Assembly: GCA_902627245.1 (NCBI GenBank)
Contig: CACOIH010000004.1
Span: forward strand, 1 to 64,000
Length of the DNA stretch: 64,000 nt
Direction of reading: 5' to 3'
Source: an uncultured Alphaproteobacteria bacterium
GTDB lineage: Bacteria; Pseudomonadota; Alphaproteobacteria; HIMB59; GCA-002718135
Shown here in pieces: positions 17,131 to 26,069 of the stretch. The translations under genes were made by a program, and so were the position numbers. The notes beneath the pieces were generated by a model. It was given only the letters and a program-made list of their open reading frames with translations. It did not search any database and was not told where the DNA came from. The first letter of the stretch is position 1, and each line of letters begins with the position of its first letter.

Positions 17131-18342
17131 ATGACTTTTAAAAAACTATCTTCATTTCTTACGATTGCTATACTTTCACTAGTTGGTTTTAAAGCATATG
17201 CTGCCGATGTTCACGGTGTATTCTGTGGTGGTGAACTTCGACCTAATTATGTTGAAATAGCAGATGAGTACATGAAAAATAATCCTGGTGTAAATGTTAC
17301 TCTCGAGGCTGTTCCTTGGGGTACTTGTCAGGACAAAGTAATAAATCTTGCAATAGCTGGTGATCCAGTTGCATTTTCATATGTTGGATCAAGAACCCTA
17401 AAAGGTCTTGCAGAAAATGGACATATTTTAGAAACAAATATTCCAGCTGATCAAAAGGCGATGTATCAACCTGGTATATTAAACACAGTTACACATATGG
17501 GTAAGACATGGGGTTTCCCTCATGCGTTTTCAACTAAAGCACTCTTTATGAATTGTGGTCTTTTAGAAAAAGCAGGTGTTGCTTGTGAAGGTCCACAAAC
17601 TTGGGATGAATTATATTCAATGGCTGAAGCTGTAACAAAAAATGTTGATGGTGCGTCAGGAATGGGATTAGCTGGCAAAGATTTTGATAATACTATGCAT
17701 CAATTCTTAAACTACCTATACAGTAACGGAGGACAAGTTATTGATCCAATGACAAATGAAATAACTTTGAATTCATCTAACACTGTTGAGACATTAGAAT
17801 TTTATGGGAAGTTAGCAAATGTTTCTCAAGAAGGTCCTTTAGCTTGGGAGAGATCTCAATTAACAGAACTATTTAATGATGAAAAAATTGCTATGTATAT
17901 CAATGGACCTTGGGGAAGAGGTCAGCATAAGGAAGGTCTAGATGTTAAAACAGTTAGAATTCCTGCTGGACCACAAGGTAGCCAAGGTACACTTCTAATC
18001 ACTGATAGTATTGCGGTTTTCAATAATACAGGTGTTGAAGAGCATGCAATGGCATTGGCTAGTATTATTTCATCTGGTGACTCTCAGTACAGTCTAGATA
18101 CTGATTGGGGTTTAACTCCAATCATGCAATATCCTCAGATTGGAAAAGTAGCACCTTACAATGAAGATTACTGGATGATGTTTATTGATGCAATCGGTGA
18201 TGGTGGACCTGAGCCATTATTTGTTGATTACAAAGCATTCCAAACTGTAATGAACTCTATGATTCAAGGATCAATCCTTGGAGAAGGAGATGCAGCTGAT
18301 TTAGTTGCAGAAGCAGCTGAAGAATTGGAAGAATATAAATAA
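17131..18342 (+). CDS. Sugar ABC transporter substrate-binding protein (family 1)
   Basis: A 403-residue protein with a Sec signal peptide (MTFKKLSSFLTIAILSLVG, then probable cleavage after KAYA) followed by a family 1 carbohydrate-binding fold: AIAGDPVAFSYVG, MGKTWGFPHAFSTKALFMNC and AMYINGPWGRGQH. It should capture the periplasmic sugar for the permeases just upstream. Placed among GH20, NagA and a deaminase-like SIS protein, its ligand is probably an N-acetylhexosamine-containing sugar. A GGAGG site precedes the start and a strong terminator follows. Confidence 0.93.
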   Translation: MTFKKLSSFLTIAILSLVGFKAYAADVHGVFCGGELRPNYVEIADEYMKNNPGVNVTLEAVPWGTCQDKVINLAIAGDPVAFSYVGSRTLKGLAENGHILETNIPADQKAMYQPGILNTVTHMGKTWGFPHAFSTKALFMNCGLLEKAGVACEGPQTWDELYSMAEAVTKNVDGASGMGLAGKDFDNTMHQFLNYLYSNGGQVIDPMTNEITLNSSNTVETLEFYGKLANVSQEGPLAWERSQLTELFNDEKIAMYINGPWGRGQHKEGLDVKTVRIPAGPQGSQGTLLITDSIAVFNNTGVEEHAMALASIISSGDSQYSLDTDWGLTPIMQYPQIGKVAPYNEDYWMMFIDAIGDGGPEPLFVDYKAFQTVMNSMIQGSILGEGDAADLVAEAAEELEEYK

Positions 18343-18356
18343 TATAAATTTTATAT

Positions 18357-18384
18357 CTGGGGCATTATTGCCCCAGTTTATTTA
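18357..18384 (+). terminator. Intrinsic terminator after binding-protein gene
   Basis: CTGGGGC (18357-18363) and GCCCCAG (18370-18376) form a 7-bp GC-rich stem with loop ATTATT, followed by TTTATTTATT. It ends 10 nt before the next start, so it probably attenuates rather than fully blocks expression of the downstream SIS and nag genes. Confidence 0.8.
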
Positions 18385-18386
18385 TT

Positions 18387-19118
18387 ATGAAAAAAGCACC
18401 TAACAAAGATTACTCATCAAAAATTAACTTAATATTAAAAAAAATATCTAAAGAAGAAAGTAAAAAATTTATTAAATGTGCGAAGTTAATAAAAAATTCA
18501 TATAAAAAAGGTGGTCAACTATTTATTTTTGGCACAGGTCATTCAAAGTTACTTGCTGAAGAATCTTTTCATAGAGCTGGTGGCTATGCTGCTGCATGTC
18601 CAATAAGAAGCGATGAAATAAATTTTTCTAAAGGTACAGACAAAGCCACGGCTTTAGAAAGAACTGCTAATGTTGCCAAAAGAGCTCTTGAAAAATATAA
18701 ATTAACATCAAAAGATATCTTGATGATAGTATCAAATTCAGGAGTAAATCATGCTCCAGTTGAAGCAGCATTAATTGCTAAGAAAAAGAAAATAAAAACT
18801 ATTGCTCTTACTTCTTATAAGTTTTCAAAACAGGCACCACTTTCTAAGTTAAAGAAAAGATTATATGAAATTTGTGACGTTTATATTGATAATAAAATTC
18901 CCCCAGGAGATGCTGTTGTTGGTGTAAACAAAATGATGGTGGGACCTGCTTCAACAATTACTGGATCATTTATATTAAATTCTATTCTTGTAGAGGTGGC
19001 AAATTTGTTGAAAAACGAAAAAATATTTCCATTTTACATAAGTGTAAATATGCCTGGGGCTAAAGAAAATAATGATAAGCTGGTAAAAAAGTATAAAAAA
19101 ATTAATCCTCATTTATAA
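18387..19118 (+). CDS. SIS-domain phosphosugar isomerase-like protein (UPF0309 type)
   Basis: A 243-residue single SIS-domain protein. The sugar-phosphate binding elements are LFIFGTGHSKLLAEE and DILMIVSNSGVNHAPVE. UPF0309 proteins are uncharacterised phosphosugar-binding proteins often found in amino-sugar clusters. Position between the binding protein and nagA suggests action on a phosphorylated N-acetylhexosamine (isomerase, epimerase or etherase). It is shorter than MurQ (about 300 aa). Confidence 0.85.
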   Translation: MKKAPNKDYSSKINLILKKISKEESKKFIKCAKLIKNSYKKGGQLFIFGTGHSKLLAEESFHRAGGYAAACPIRSDEINFSKGTDKATALERTANVAKRALEKYKLTSKDILMIVSNSGVNHAPVEAALIAKKKKIKTIALTSYKFSKQAPLSKLKKRLYEICDVYIDNKIPPGDAVVGVNKMMVGPASTITGSFILNSILVEVANLLKNEKIFPFYISVNMPGAKENNDKLVKKYKKINPHL

Positions 19119-19172
19119 TTAGTTGTCTTATCTCAAAATATTAAATATTTATATTATTTCTTATAAAAATTT

Positions 19173-20264
19173 ATGTCTAATATAAAAAAAATAACAGGAA
19201 AAATAGTTAATCATGACTCTTCATTCATTGGTAATTTAACTTTTGATAATAAAATTAAAGATATTGAAAAAATTTCAAGTGATCATTTTGATCAAATTAT
19301 AATACCTGGTTTCGTAGATTTACATTGTCATGGTGGAAATGGTTTTGATGTCATGGAAGGTGGTAAGTCAATTGAAAATATGGCTAATTATCATCTGAGC
19401 CATGGAACTACCTCTATTATGCCAACTACTTGGACTAATACATTTGAAGAAACAAATAAAGCATTAGAAGGATTTGATGATATTTTAAAATTTAATTCTA
19501 ATATTTTAGGTGTACATTTAGAAGGACCATTCATTAATCCAAACAAACTAGGAGCTCAACCAAATCTAACACAAAAACCTTCTGAAGAATTTATAAAAAA
19601 GGTATCTGAAAATAATTCTATAAAAATTATAACTATTGCTCCAGAAATGGAAGGTATGGAGGACTTTATTAATTTTCTATCGAAATCAAATATTAAAATA
19701 CAATTTGGCCATTCTCTTGCAGATTATGAGTGTTGTGAAAAGTATATGAATCAATATCAAATTGGCTTTACTCATTTATATAATGCAATGTCAGGTAATA
19801 ATCATCGCAAACCTGGAGTTTTGTCTGCTGCTTTAGAAAAAGGAAAATTTGCTGAAATAATATGTGATAATATTCATGTTAGTGAACAGTCAATAAAAAT
19901 AGCCAAAAAATGTATACCAGGACTGTATGCTATAACAGATGCAATTAATGCTAGCGGTCTTAAAGATGGAGAATATATTTTTGCAAAAAATAAAATAGTT
20001 AAACAATATAATTCAGTAAAAATAAAAAAAGACAATACTTTGGCAGGGAGTATAATCACAATGAATCAAACTTTTATTAATTTAATTAAAATGAATTTCT
20101 CCATTGAAGAAGCAGTTGAATTAACAAGTTATAATGCTTCTAGATATTTAAATTTATCAAATATTGGTGTGATTGAAAATGAATACAAGAGTAATTTTTT
20201 AGTTCTTGATAAAGATTATAATCTTAAAGATATTTATTTAGATGGAAATAAGATAAATGAATAA
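19173..20264 (+). CDS. nagA: N-acetylglucosamine-6-phosphate deacetylase
   Basis: A 363-residue amidohydrolase. The N-terminal HxH metal pair is in GFVDLHCHGGNGFDVMEG, the metal-binding Glu in GVHLEGPFINPNKLGAQP, later histidines in FGHSLAD and FTHLYNAMS, and the catalytic Asp in AITDAINASG. It removes acetate from GlcNAc-6-phosphate (or the GalNAc form, as AgaA). It overlaps the next gene, a deaminase/isomerase-like SIS protein, by 8 nt. The two together convert GlcNAc-6-P to a central-metabolism hexose phosphate. Confidence 0.93.
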   Translation: MSNIKKITGKIVNHDSSFIGNLTFDNKIKDIEKISSDHFDQIIIPGFVDLHCHGGNGFDVMEGGKSIENMANYHLSHGTTSIMPTTWTNTFEETNKALEGFDDILKFNSNILGVHLEGPFINPNKLGAQPNLTQKPSEEFIKKVSENNSIKIITIAPEMEGMEDFINFLSKSNIKIQFGHSLADYECCEKYMNQYQIGFTHLYNAMSGNNHRKPGVLSAALEKGKFAEIICDNIHVSEQSIKIAKKCIPGLYAITDAINASGLKDGEYIFAKNKIVKQYNSVKIKKDNTLAGSIITMNQTFINLIKMNFSIEEAVELTSYNASRYLNLSNIGVIENEYKSNFLVLDKDYNLKDIYLDGNKINE

Positions 20265-21276
20265 ATCTATTGTATTAAATGAAGCATTATCAATTCCTGA
20301 AAGGATCAATAATTTTGCATTAAATGATAAAAATAAATATGGAGAAATTTCTAGATTAATTTCAGATAAAAAAATTCAATATATTGTAACTGTTGGCAGA
20401 GGTACATCTGATTGTGTCGCACTATATGCCTCCTATATGTTTGCAAAATATTTGGGCTTACCCTCTTATAGTATGCCTCCTTCTATCATAACACTAGAAA
20501 AATCAAAGTTTGATTTTTCGAAAGCACTTGTAATTATTATTTCTCAATCCGGAATGAGTGAAGATTTAATAGAATGTGAGAATATGAGTAAGAAAATGGG
20601 AGCTACAACTATTCTAATCTCTAATAATGAAAAAAGTCCAATATTAAATTCTTGTGATTTTTTTTATAACATTAATGCTGGAAAAGAAAAAAGTGTTGCA
20701 GCAACAAAAACATTTGTATTATCATTATTAATAATATTAAAATTAATTTTTAAAACAAAAGAAGAAAATATTGATCATCATATAGAATTAGTTGGAAATT
20801 TTTTAATTGATGATATCAATAATCAGTGGGATCCAAAAATTTTAGATAAATCCACTAATGTTGGATTTATTATTAGTAGGGGAGTGGGTTATGCAATTTC
20901 TAATGAAATTTCATTAAAATTCAAAGAATTATGTCAAGAAATGATTGAGCCATTTAGTAGTGCAGAGGTAATGCATGGACCTAAAAGTTTAATACAAAAT
21001 TCGTTTAAGTTATTCACAATGTCATTAAGAGATAACAGTGGAAATGTTGTTAAAAAAGACTCTTCGGAAATTACTAAATTAACAGATTTACATTATGAAA
21101 TTTCATACAACAAAGAAAATAAAAAAACTTTATTTTATAAACCTTATGAATTTAAAGAATTAGATCCTATTATTATTTTATCAAAATTTTATCCATGGAT
21201 TATAAATTATTCAATTGAAAAAGATTTAGACCCTGATAATCCAAGATATTTAACCAAAGTAACAAGAACTTTTTAA
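20257..21276 (+). CDS. Double-SIS glucosamine-6-phosphate deaminase/isomerase (NagB-II / AgaS type)
   Basis: A 339-residue protein made of two SIS domains, resembling the isomerase half of GlmS without the amidotransferase domain. Motifs are TVGRGTSDCVALYASYMFAK, IISQSGMSEDLIE, SVAATKTFVLSLL and IISRGVGYAISNEISLKFKE. Such stand-alone proteins act as glucosamine-6-phosphate deaminases (NagB-II) or galactosamine-6-phosphate deaminases (AgaS). Translational overlap with nagA supports the deaminase role. GlcN-6-P versus GalN-6-P cannot be decided here. Confidence 0.88.
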   Translation: MNKSIVLNEALSIPERINNFALNDKNKYGEISRLISDKKIQYIVTVGRGTSDCVALYASYMFAKYLGLPSYSMPPSIITLEKSKFDFSKALVIIISQSGMSEDLIECENMSKKMGATTILISNNEKSPILNSCDFFYNINAGKEKSVAATKTFVLSLLIILKLIFKTKEENIDHHIELVGNFLIDDINNQWDPKILDKSTNVGFIISRGVGYAISNEISLKFKELCQEMIEPFSSAEVMHGPKSLIQNSFKLFTMSLRDNSGNVVKKDSSEITKLTDLHYEISYNKENKKTLFYKPYEFKELDPIIILSKFYPWIINYSIEKDLDPDNPRYLTKVTRTF

Positions 21277-21278
21277 AA

Positions 21279-22892
21279 TTGAATAATATTGACTTAGTAA
21301 TTGTTGGTGCAGGTTCGGCAGGTTGTATTCTAGCTAATAAATTTATTAATAATACAAATTATAATATCTTGCTAATTGAAGCAGGACCAAAGGATAATAA
21401 TTTAATTATAGATGTTCCTCTTGGTTATGGAATGACTTTTTATAATAAAAAAATAAATTGGAATTTTTATTCAGAGAAACAAAATTATCTTAATGATAGG
21501 GAAATATATTATCCAAGAGGAAAAGTGCTAGGCGGTTCAAGCTCAATTAATGGGATGGTTTATGCAAGAGGTTTAGATACAGATTATTACGAATGGAACG
21601 ACAATGATGATTGGAGACTTACTAATATTAAAAATAGCTTTGAAGAAATAGAACAAAAAATTGATCAAAATATTAATATTCTCAAGAAAAATAAAATACC
21701 TGTAAATGATGTTAGTCATTTACATCATCCAATTTTGAAATATTTTTTTGATGGTTGTAATGAATTAGGTATTCAATTTAACAGAAATCTTAATACTCAT
21801 ATTTTTAATCAAGTAGGACATTATAATATAAACACCTTCAAAGGCATAAGACACTCATCTTCAAAAGTATTTTTAAAACCAATTATTAACAATAATCGAA
21901 TTAAATTAATGACAAATACTCAAGTAAAAAAACTAATAATCAAAGATAAAAAAATTACTTCTTTAGAACTAATATCTAATGGTAAAAATTTAACTATTAA
22001 ACCAAATATTGGCACAATTTTATCTGCAGGCTCAATTATGTCACCATACATTCTTATGCATTCTGGTGTTGGTGATCCAAGAAAGATCAAATCAATTGAT
22101 AAAGAGGTTGTTATTGAGAATTCAAACGTTGGAAAAAATTTACAAGATCACTTAGGTTTAGATTATTTATTTAAAACATTTCACCCCACATTAAATACTT
22201 CTCTCGGAACATGGCCGAGAAGAATAACGGAAATATTAAAATATTTATATAATAGGAAAGGGGCTTTTGCACTTAGTCTAAATCAAGCAGGAGGATATCT
22301 AAATTGGAATTCAAAACATAAGTATCCCAATTTGCAAATTTACTTTAATCCAATAACTTATTCCATTAGTCATAAAAACAAACGACCATTATTAAAAACA
22401 GATAAATTTGATGGTTTTATTATAGGTTATAACTCATGCCGACCAAAAAGCTTAGGTGAAATATCCCTCAAAAGTCCTGACAATAATGATAGCCCACTTA
22501 TAAATCCAAACTTTTTAAGTCATGAAGAAGATATACATGATGTCTTATGCGCAGTTGATTTTGCAAAAACATTATCGAATACCAAATCAATAACACATAT
22601 TAGAAAATCAACAGTAAATAATGATTTATTAAACGCTAAAGATCAGGAAATGCTTGATCATTTTAAAGATAATGCAGTTTCTGTATATCATCCATGTGGA
22701 ACATGTAGAATGTCAAAAAATATTAATGATGGAGTTGTATCTAAAAGATTAAAAGTTCATGGTGTTGAAAATTTATGGGTAGTTGATGCATCAATTTTCC
22801 CAAATATTACTTCTGGAAACATAAATGCTACTGTTATGATGTTAGCAAATTTAGGTAGTAAGTTAATAATTGAAGATATAAAGAATATTTAA
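21279..22892 (+). CDS. GMC-family FAD oxidoreductase (choline dehydrogenase-like), TTG start
   Basis: A 537-residue flavoprotein: ADP-binding VIVGAGSAGCILANKF, the GMC signature PRGKVLGGSSSINGMVYARG, and the C-terminal catalytic region with YHPCGTCRMS and SGNINATVMM. GMC enzymes oxidise alcohols or sugars, including sugar C1, C2 or C3 positions. The start is a TTG 2 nt after the previous stop; no ATG fits as well. Its stop overlaps the enolase-superfamily start. In this setting an amino-sugar or sugar-alcohol substrate is more likely than choline, but that is inference. Confidence 0.9.
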   Translation: MNNIDLVIVGAGSAGCILANKFINNTNYNILLIEAGPKDNNLIIDVPLGYGMTFYNKKINWNFYSEKQNYLNDREIYYPRGKVLGGSSSINGMVYARGLDTDYYEWNDNDDWRLTNIKNSFEEIEQKIDQNINILKKNKIPVNDVSHLHHPILKYFFDGCNELGIQFNRNLNTHIFNQVGHYNINTFKGIRHSSSKVFLKPIINNNRIKLMTNTQVKKLIIKDKKITSLELISNGKNLTIKPNIGTILSAGSIMSPYILMHSGVGDPRKIKSIDKEVVIENSNVGKNLQDHLGLDYLFKTFHPTLNTSLGTWPRRITEILKYLYNRKGAFALSLNQAGGYLNWNSKHKYPNLQIYFNPITYSISHKNKRPLLKTDKFDGFIIGYNSCRPKSLGEISLKSPDNNDSPLINPNFLSHEEDIHDVLCAVDFAKTLSNTKSITHIRKSTVNNDLLNAKDQEMLDHFKDNAVSVYHPCGTCRMSKNINDGVVSKRLKVHGVENLWVVDASIFPNITSGNINATVMMLANLGSKLIIEDIKNI

Positions 22893-23995
22893 TGAATATT
22901 GTTAAACTTGAAACTTTTACAAAACCTTATGTTAGTTTTGTTAAAATTACACTTGATGATGGATCAACAGGTTTTGGCCAGATGTCTACATATCATGCCG
23001 ATATCACTGCTCAGATTTTTCATAAACAAGTTGCACCGTGGGTTTTAGGAAAAGCATATTCTGATTTCGATGATTTAGAAGATTTTATTTTTGAAAGAGA
23101 ACACAAATTTCCTGGATCATATCTTTTAAGAGCTATTGCTGGCTTAGATACCGCGCTATGGGATCTAAAAGGAAAAATAGAAAGGAAACCTGTTGTATCT
23201 TTAATTGGAGGTAAACCAGGCAAACTTAGAATATATGGATCTTCAATGAAAAGAGATATAAAGCCACTTGATGAAGCTGATAGATTTAAAAAACTCTTTA
23301 ATGAAAAAGGAGTTAATGCCTTTAAGTTTCGAGTTGGTTCTGAGTGTGGAAGGGGAAAAGATGAATGGGAAGGAAGAACAGAAGACATAGTTAAAACAAT
23401 AAATAAATCTTTAGATAAAGATATTATTAAAATGGTTGATGCAAATAGTTGTTATTCACCAGCTCAAGCAATTGAAATTGGAAAATTATTAGAAGACAAT
23501 AATGTTACACATTTTGAAGAACCATGTCCATATTGGAAACCCGATCAAACAAAGTTAGTAACTGATGCTCTAAAAATTGATGTTACTGGTGGTGAACAAG
23601 ATTGTGATTTGAGAATTTGGAAAGATATGGTCAAAAGAAAAATTGTAAATATTTTTCAACCTGATGTAATGTATATGGGAGGATTGACAAAAGCTCTAAA
23701 AGTGGCAAAAATAATTGAGAAGGGGGGATTTATTTGTACACCACACACAGCAAATTTATCATTAGTTACTGTTTGCACTATGCATTTTTTAAAATCTATA
23801 AATAATGCCGGACCTTACCTAGAATTTTCAATTGAAGGAGAAGATTATTATCCATGGCAACAAAATTTATTTGTGAATAATCCTTTTAGTATAAATGAAG
23901 GAAAAGTTGAAATTCATGATATTCCCGGCTGGGGCGTTGAAATCAATCCAGACTGGTTAGAAAATTCTGAATATAATGTATCCACAATAGATTAA
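22892..23995 (+). CDS. Mandelate racemase/muconate lactonizing enzyme family (sugar-acid dehydratase-like)
   Basis: A 367-residue enolase-superfamily enzyme. The three metal carboxylates are visible in MVDANSCYSP, HFEEPCPYW and TGGEQDCD, and the histidine base in TPHTANLSLV. A basic KFRVGSE segment precedes them. Many homologues dehydrate sugar acids such as galactonate or gluconate. The ATG overlaps the GMC stop by 1 nt (TTTAATGAA). A sugar oxidised by the upstream GMC enzyme could be its substrate after hydrolysis to an acid. Confidence 0.88.
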   Translation: MNIVKLETFTKPYVSFVKITLDDGSTGFGQMSTYHADITAQIFHKQVAPWVLGKAYSDFDDLEDFIFEREHKFPGSYLLRAIAGLDTALWDLKGKIERKPVVSLIGGKPGKLRIYGSSMKRDIKPLDEADRFKKLFNEKGVNAFKFRVGSECGRGKDEWEGRTEDIVKTINKSLDKDIIKMVDANSCYSPAQAIEIGKLLEDNNVTHFEEPCPYWKPDQTKLVTDALKIDVTGGEQDCDLRIWKDMVKRKIVNIFQPDVMYMGGLTKALKVAKIIEKGGFICTPHTANLSLVTVCTMHFLKSINNAGPYLEFSIEGEDYYPWQQNLFVNNPFSINEGKVEIHDIPGWGVEINPDWLENSEYNVSTID

Positions 23996-24047
23996 TATTA
24001 CTTTTAATAAAATGAAACTAATACTATTAACTAATTTCCTTATATAA

Positions 24048-24707
24048 ATGATTAAAAATATAATATTTGATTTTGATGGAGTTATAGTTGATAGTGAAAT
24101 TCTAGCATCTAGAGCTTTTTCTAATTATTTTAATAATAAAGGTTATAATTTGAAAGAGGAAGACTTTTATAGTTATTCTGGTATGAAAACAGTTCAGGTT
24201 ATTGATATGTTGTCAATTAAATACAATATTGATGATAAGAAAAAATTTACTCATGATATTTTTGAATTAGTTTCTCAAGTTTACAGCAATGACTTAATGG
24301 CTGTAGAAGGTTTTGAAAATTTTATTTCAAATTCTAATAAAGATCATTTTATAGGATCAAACTCTAATAAAGATAGAATTATTGCAGGTTTAAAAAAGGT
24401 TGGATTATCAAAATATTTTACAAATGAAAAAATTTATTCATTTGATATGGTTAAAAGGGCAAAACCTGACCCAGATATATATTTAAAAGTAATTGAAGAA
24501 AATAATTTAAGATTAGAAGAAACTATTATTATCGAAGATAGCGGAATTGGCGCAAAGGCAGGCTACATGGCTGGACCAAAAGTTTATGGTTTAACTGCAG
24601 GGAAACATTGGTATTTAAATAGAGATAAAAAAGAACTATATAGCAATGGAGCAATAAATGTGTTTGATAGTTACCTTAACTTAAGTAAAGCAATTGAGGA
24701 AAAATAA
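24048..24707 (+). CDS. HAD-family phosphatase (beta-phosphoglucomutase-like)
   Basis: A 219-residue HAD subfamily IA protein. Motif I is FDFDGVIVDSEILASRAF, motif II FIGSNSNKDR, the lysine is in KRAKPDPDIY, and the acidic motif IV is in IIEDSGIGAKAG. It probably dephosphorylates a sugar phosphate or similar. It begins 52 nt after the enolase-superfamily gene and abuts the next gene with no gap. Confidence 0.88.
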   Translation: MIKNIIFDFDGVIVDSEILASRAFSNYFNNKGYNLKEEDFYSYSGMKTVQVIDMLSIKYNIDDKKKFTHDIFELVSQVYSNDLMAVEGFENFISNSNKDHFIGSNSNKDRIIAGLKKVGLSKYFTNEKIYSFDMVKRAKPDPDIYLKVIEENNLRLEETIIIEDSGIGAKAGYMAGPKVYGLTAGKHWYLNRDKKELYSNGAINVFDSYLNLSKAIEEK

Positions 24708-25166
24708 ATGGGCCCAAATGTAAAAGGAAATCCACTTTATATATCTGTATATTTACTAATCATTTCATATATTTTCGGTGAATTCATTTTACCTAAATAT
24801 CCTATAATTTATATTTTTAATCTTCTTGGTATATTTTTCATTATAATTTCTACAATTATTTTTTTTTCTTCAAGGAATGCATTTTATGCGCACGATGAAA
24901 ATCCATTACCACCTTCTGATACAGATAAAATAATTAAAACTGGTATTTATGCTTACTCTAGAAATCCAATTTATTTATCTTTTGTTTTATTTCATTTAGG
25001 TATGTTTCTAGCTTTTGAAAATATAATGTATTTTTTATGTTCTATAAGCTTATTTTTTTGGTTAAATAATTTTGTTATAGAAGAAGAAGAAAAATACTTA
25101 AAAAATAAATTTAAAGATGAATATATCAGATATTGTAACTCTGTTAAAAAATGGATTTTCTTTTAA
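24708..25166 (+). CDS. Isoprenylcysteine carboxyl methyltransferase-like membrane protein
   Basis: A 152-residue integral membrane protein with four hydrophobic spans and the C-terminal ICMT/PEMT signature GIYAYSRNPIYLSF and EEEEKYLKNKFKDEYIRYC. Bacterial relatives are SAM-dependent methyltransferases of unknown substrate. Its start is immediately after the HAD stop (TAAATG), so they are coupled. Its 3' end overlaps the convergent glycerate kinase gene by 23 nt. Confidence 0.8.
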   Translation: MGPNVKGNPLYISVYLLIISYIFGEFILPKYPIIYIFNLLGIFFIIISTIIFFSSRNAFYAHDENPLPPSDTDKIIKTGIYAYSRNPIYLSFVLFHLGMFLAFENIMYFLCSISLFFWLNNFVIEEEEKYLKNKFKDEYIRYCNSVKKWIFF

Positions 25167-26022
25167 AATTTTTTATTGAAACAATTCTCTGATTTTTATC
25201 TATATTGACAATTAAGTCAGCAGTATTTATATATTCTTTTAACATCCATCTTGTAATTTTTTCATAATATTGAATGAAAGTTTTTATTTCATTAAGATTC
25301 ATTTTATTTGAATTTTTAGATCTTGAAAAATTATTTAATTCTTGTTTATATCTCCACTCTAAAACATAATTAAATGATGGTGCTTTTAAAAATATTTTAT
25401 TTTCAAATAAATTAAATAGATCATTATATTCATTTTTAAGCATTGTATTAAAATAATTTCTCCATTTAAAATTCTTGTCAAATTTTCTTTCTAATGAATT
25501 TATATTTTTATGAAGATAATTATTATTTATTGGGTTGCATCCACAACACCAACCTTCTAGAAATAAAATATCTGATTTGTCTCTTATTATTTTTTTCTTT
25601 TTTAAAGTGTCGTCAGCCAACTTATCAAATAATGGAGTTTCTATTGGAAAAGTAGAACTATTATATTTTTTTATATCGCTTATTAATTTTTTTATCCTGT
25701 GTGTTCCAGGCACTCCTCGGGTAGCTAACAACTCATGTTCTTTTTTAGCTAATCTTATTCTGCTATTTTTTGATAAATAATAATCATCTAGACTAATTAC
25801 CAATATTTTTTTTTTATAAATTGTATTTAGTGTTCTTGAAATTATTTTTATCAAACTGGTTTTACCAACACCTTGTGATCCACTTATTAAAAAACTATTT
25901 TTTTTTGATGAAAGTATAAAATCTATGATAGGCAATATATTAGTTTTGATATAAATTTTTGAATACTTTTTTTTATATGTATTCAAAGTTTCATTCTGGA
26001 TAAAATCGATTGTTTTTTTCAT
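25144..26022 (-). CDS. D-glycerate 3-kinase-like P-loop kinase
   Basis: A 292-residue P-loop kinase with Walker A SGSQGVGKTSLIK, the DDYYLSKN segment and the family motif ELLATRGVPGTH followed by FPIETPLFDKLADD. This matches the plant-type GLYK/YggC family that makes 3-phosphoglycerate from D-glycerate. FLEGWCCGCNP is also characteristic. It is monocistronic, divergent from the HAD gene at 26070 and convergent with the ICMT-like gene. Confidence 0.85.
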   Translation of the reverse strand: MKKTIDFIQNETLNTYKKKYSKIYIKTNILPIIDFILSSKKNSFLISGSQGVGKTSLIKIISRTLNTIYKKKILVISLDDYYLSKNSRIRLAKKEHELLATRGVPGTHRIKKLISDIKKYNSSTFPIETPLFDKLADDTLKKKKIIRDKSDILFLEGWCCGCNPINNNYLHKNINSLERKFDKNFKWRNYFNTMLKNEYNDLFNLFENKIFLKAPSFNYVLEWRYKQELNNFSRSKNSNKMNLNEIKTFIQYYEKITRWMLKEYINTADLIVNIDKNQRIVSIKNFKRKSIF

Positions 26023-26069
26023 ATATTAAATGTAATTATAGATGTTTTTAAAAAAATTATTATACAAAC

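Noticed and set aside
21279-22892. Choline dehydrogenase (BetA) as the name for the GMC protein
   Set aside because: The family match is general, and the gene sits in an amino-sugar cluster without betB or betaine transporters, so a specific choline role is not supported.
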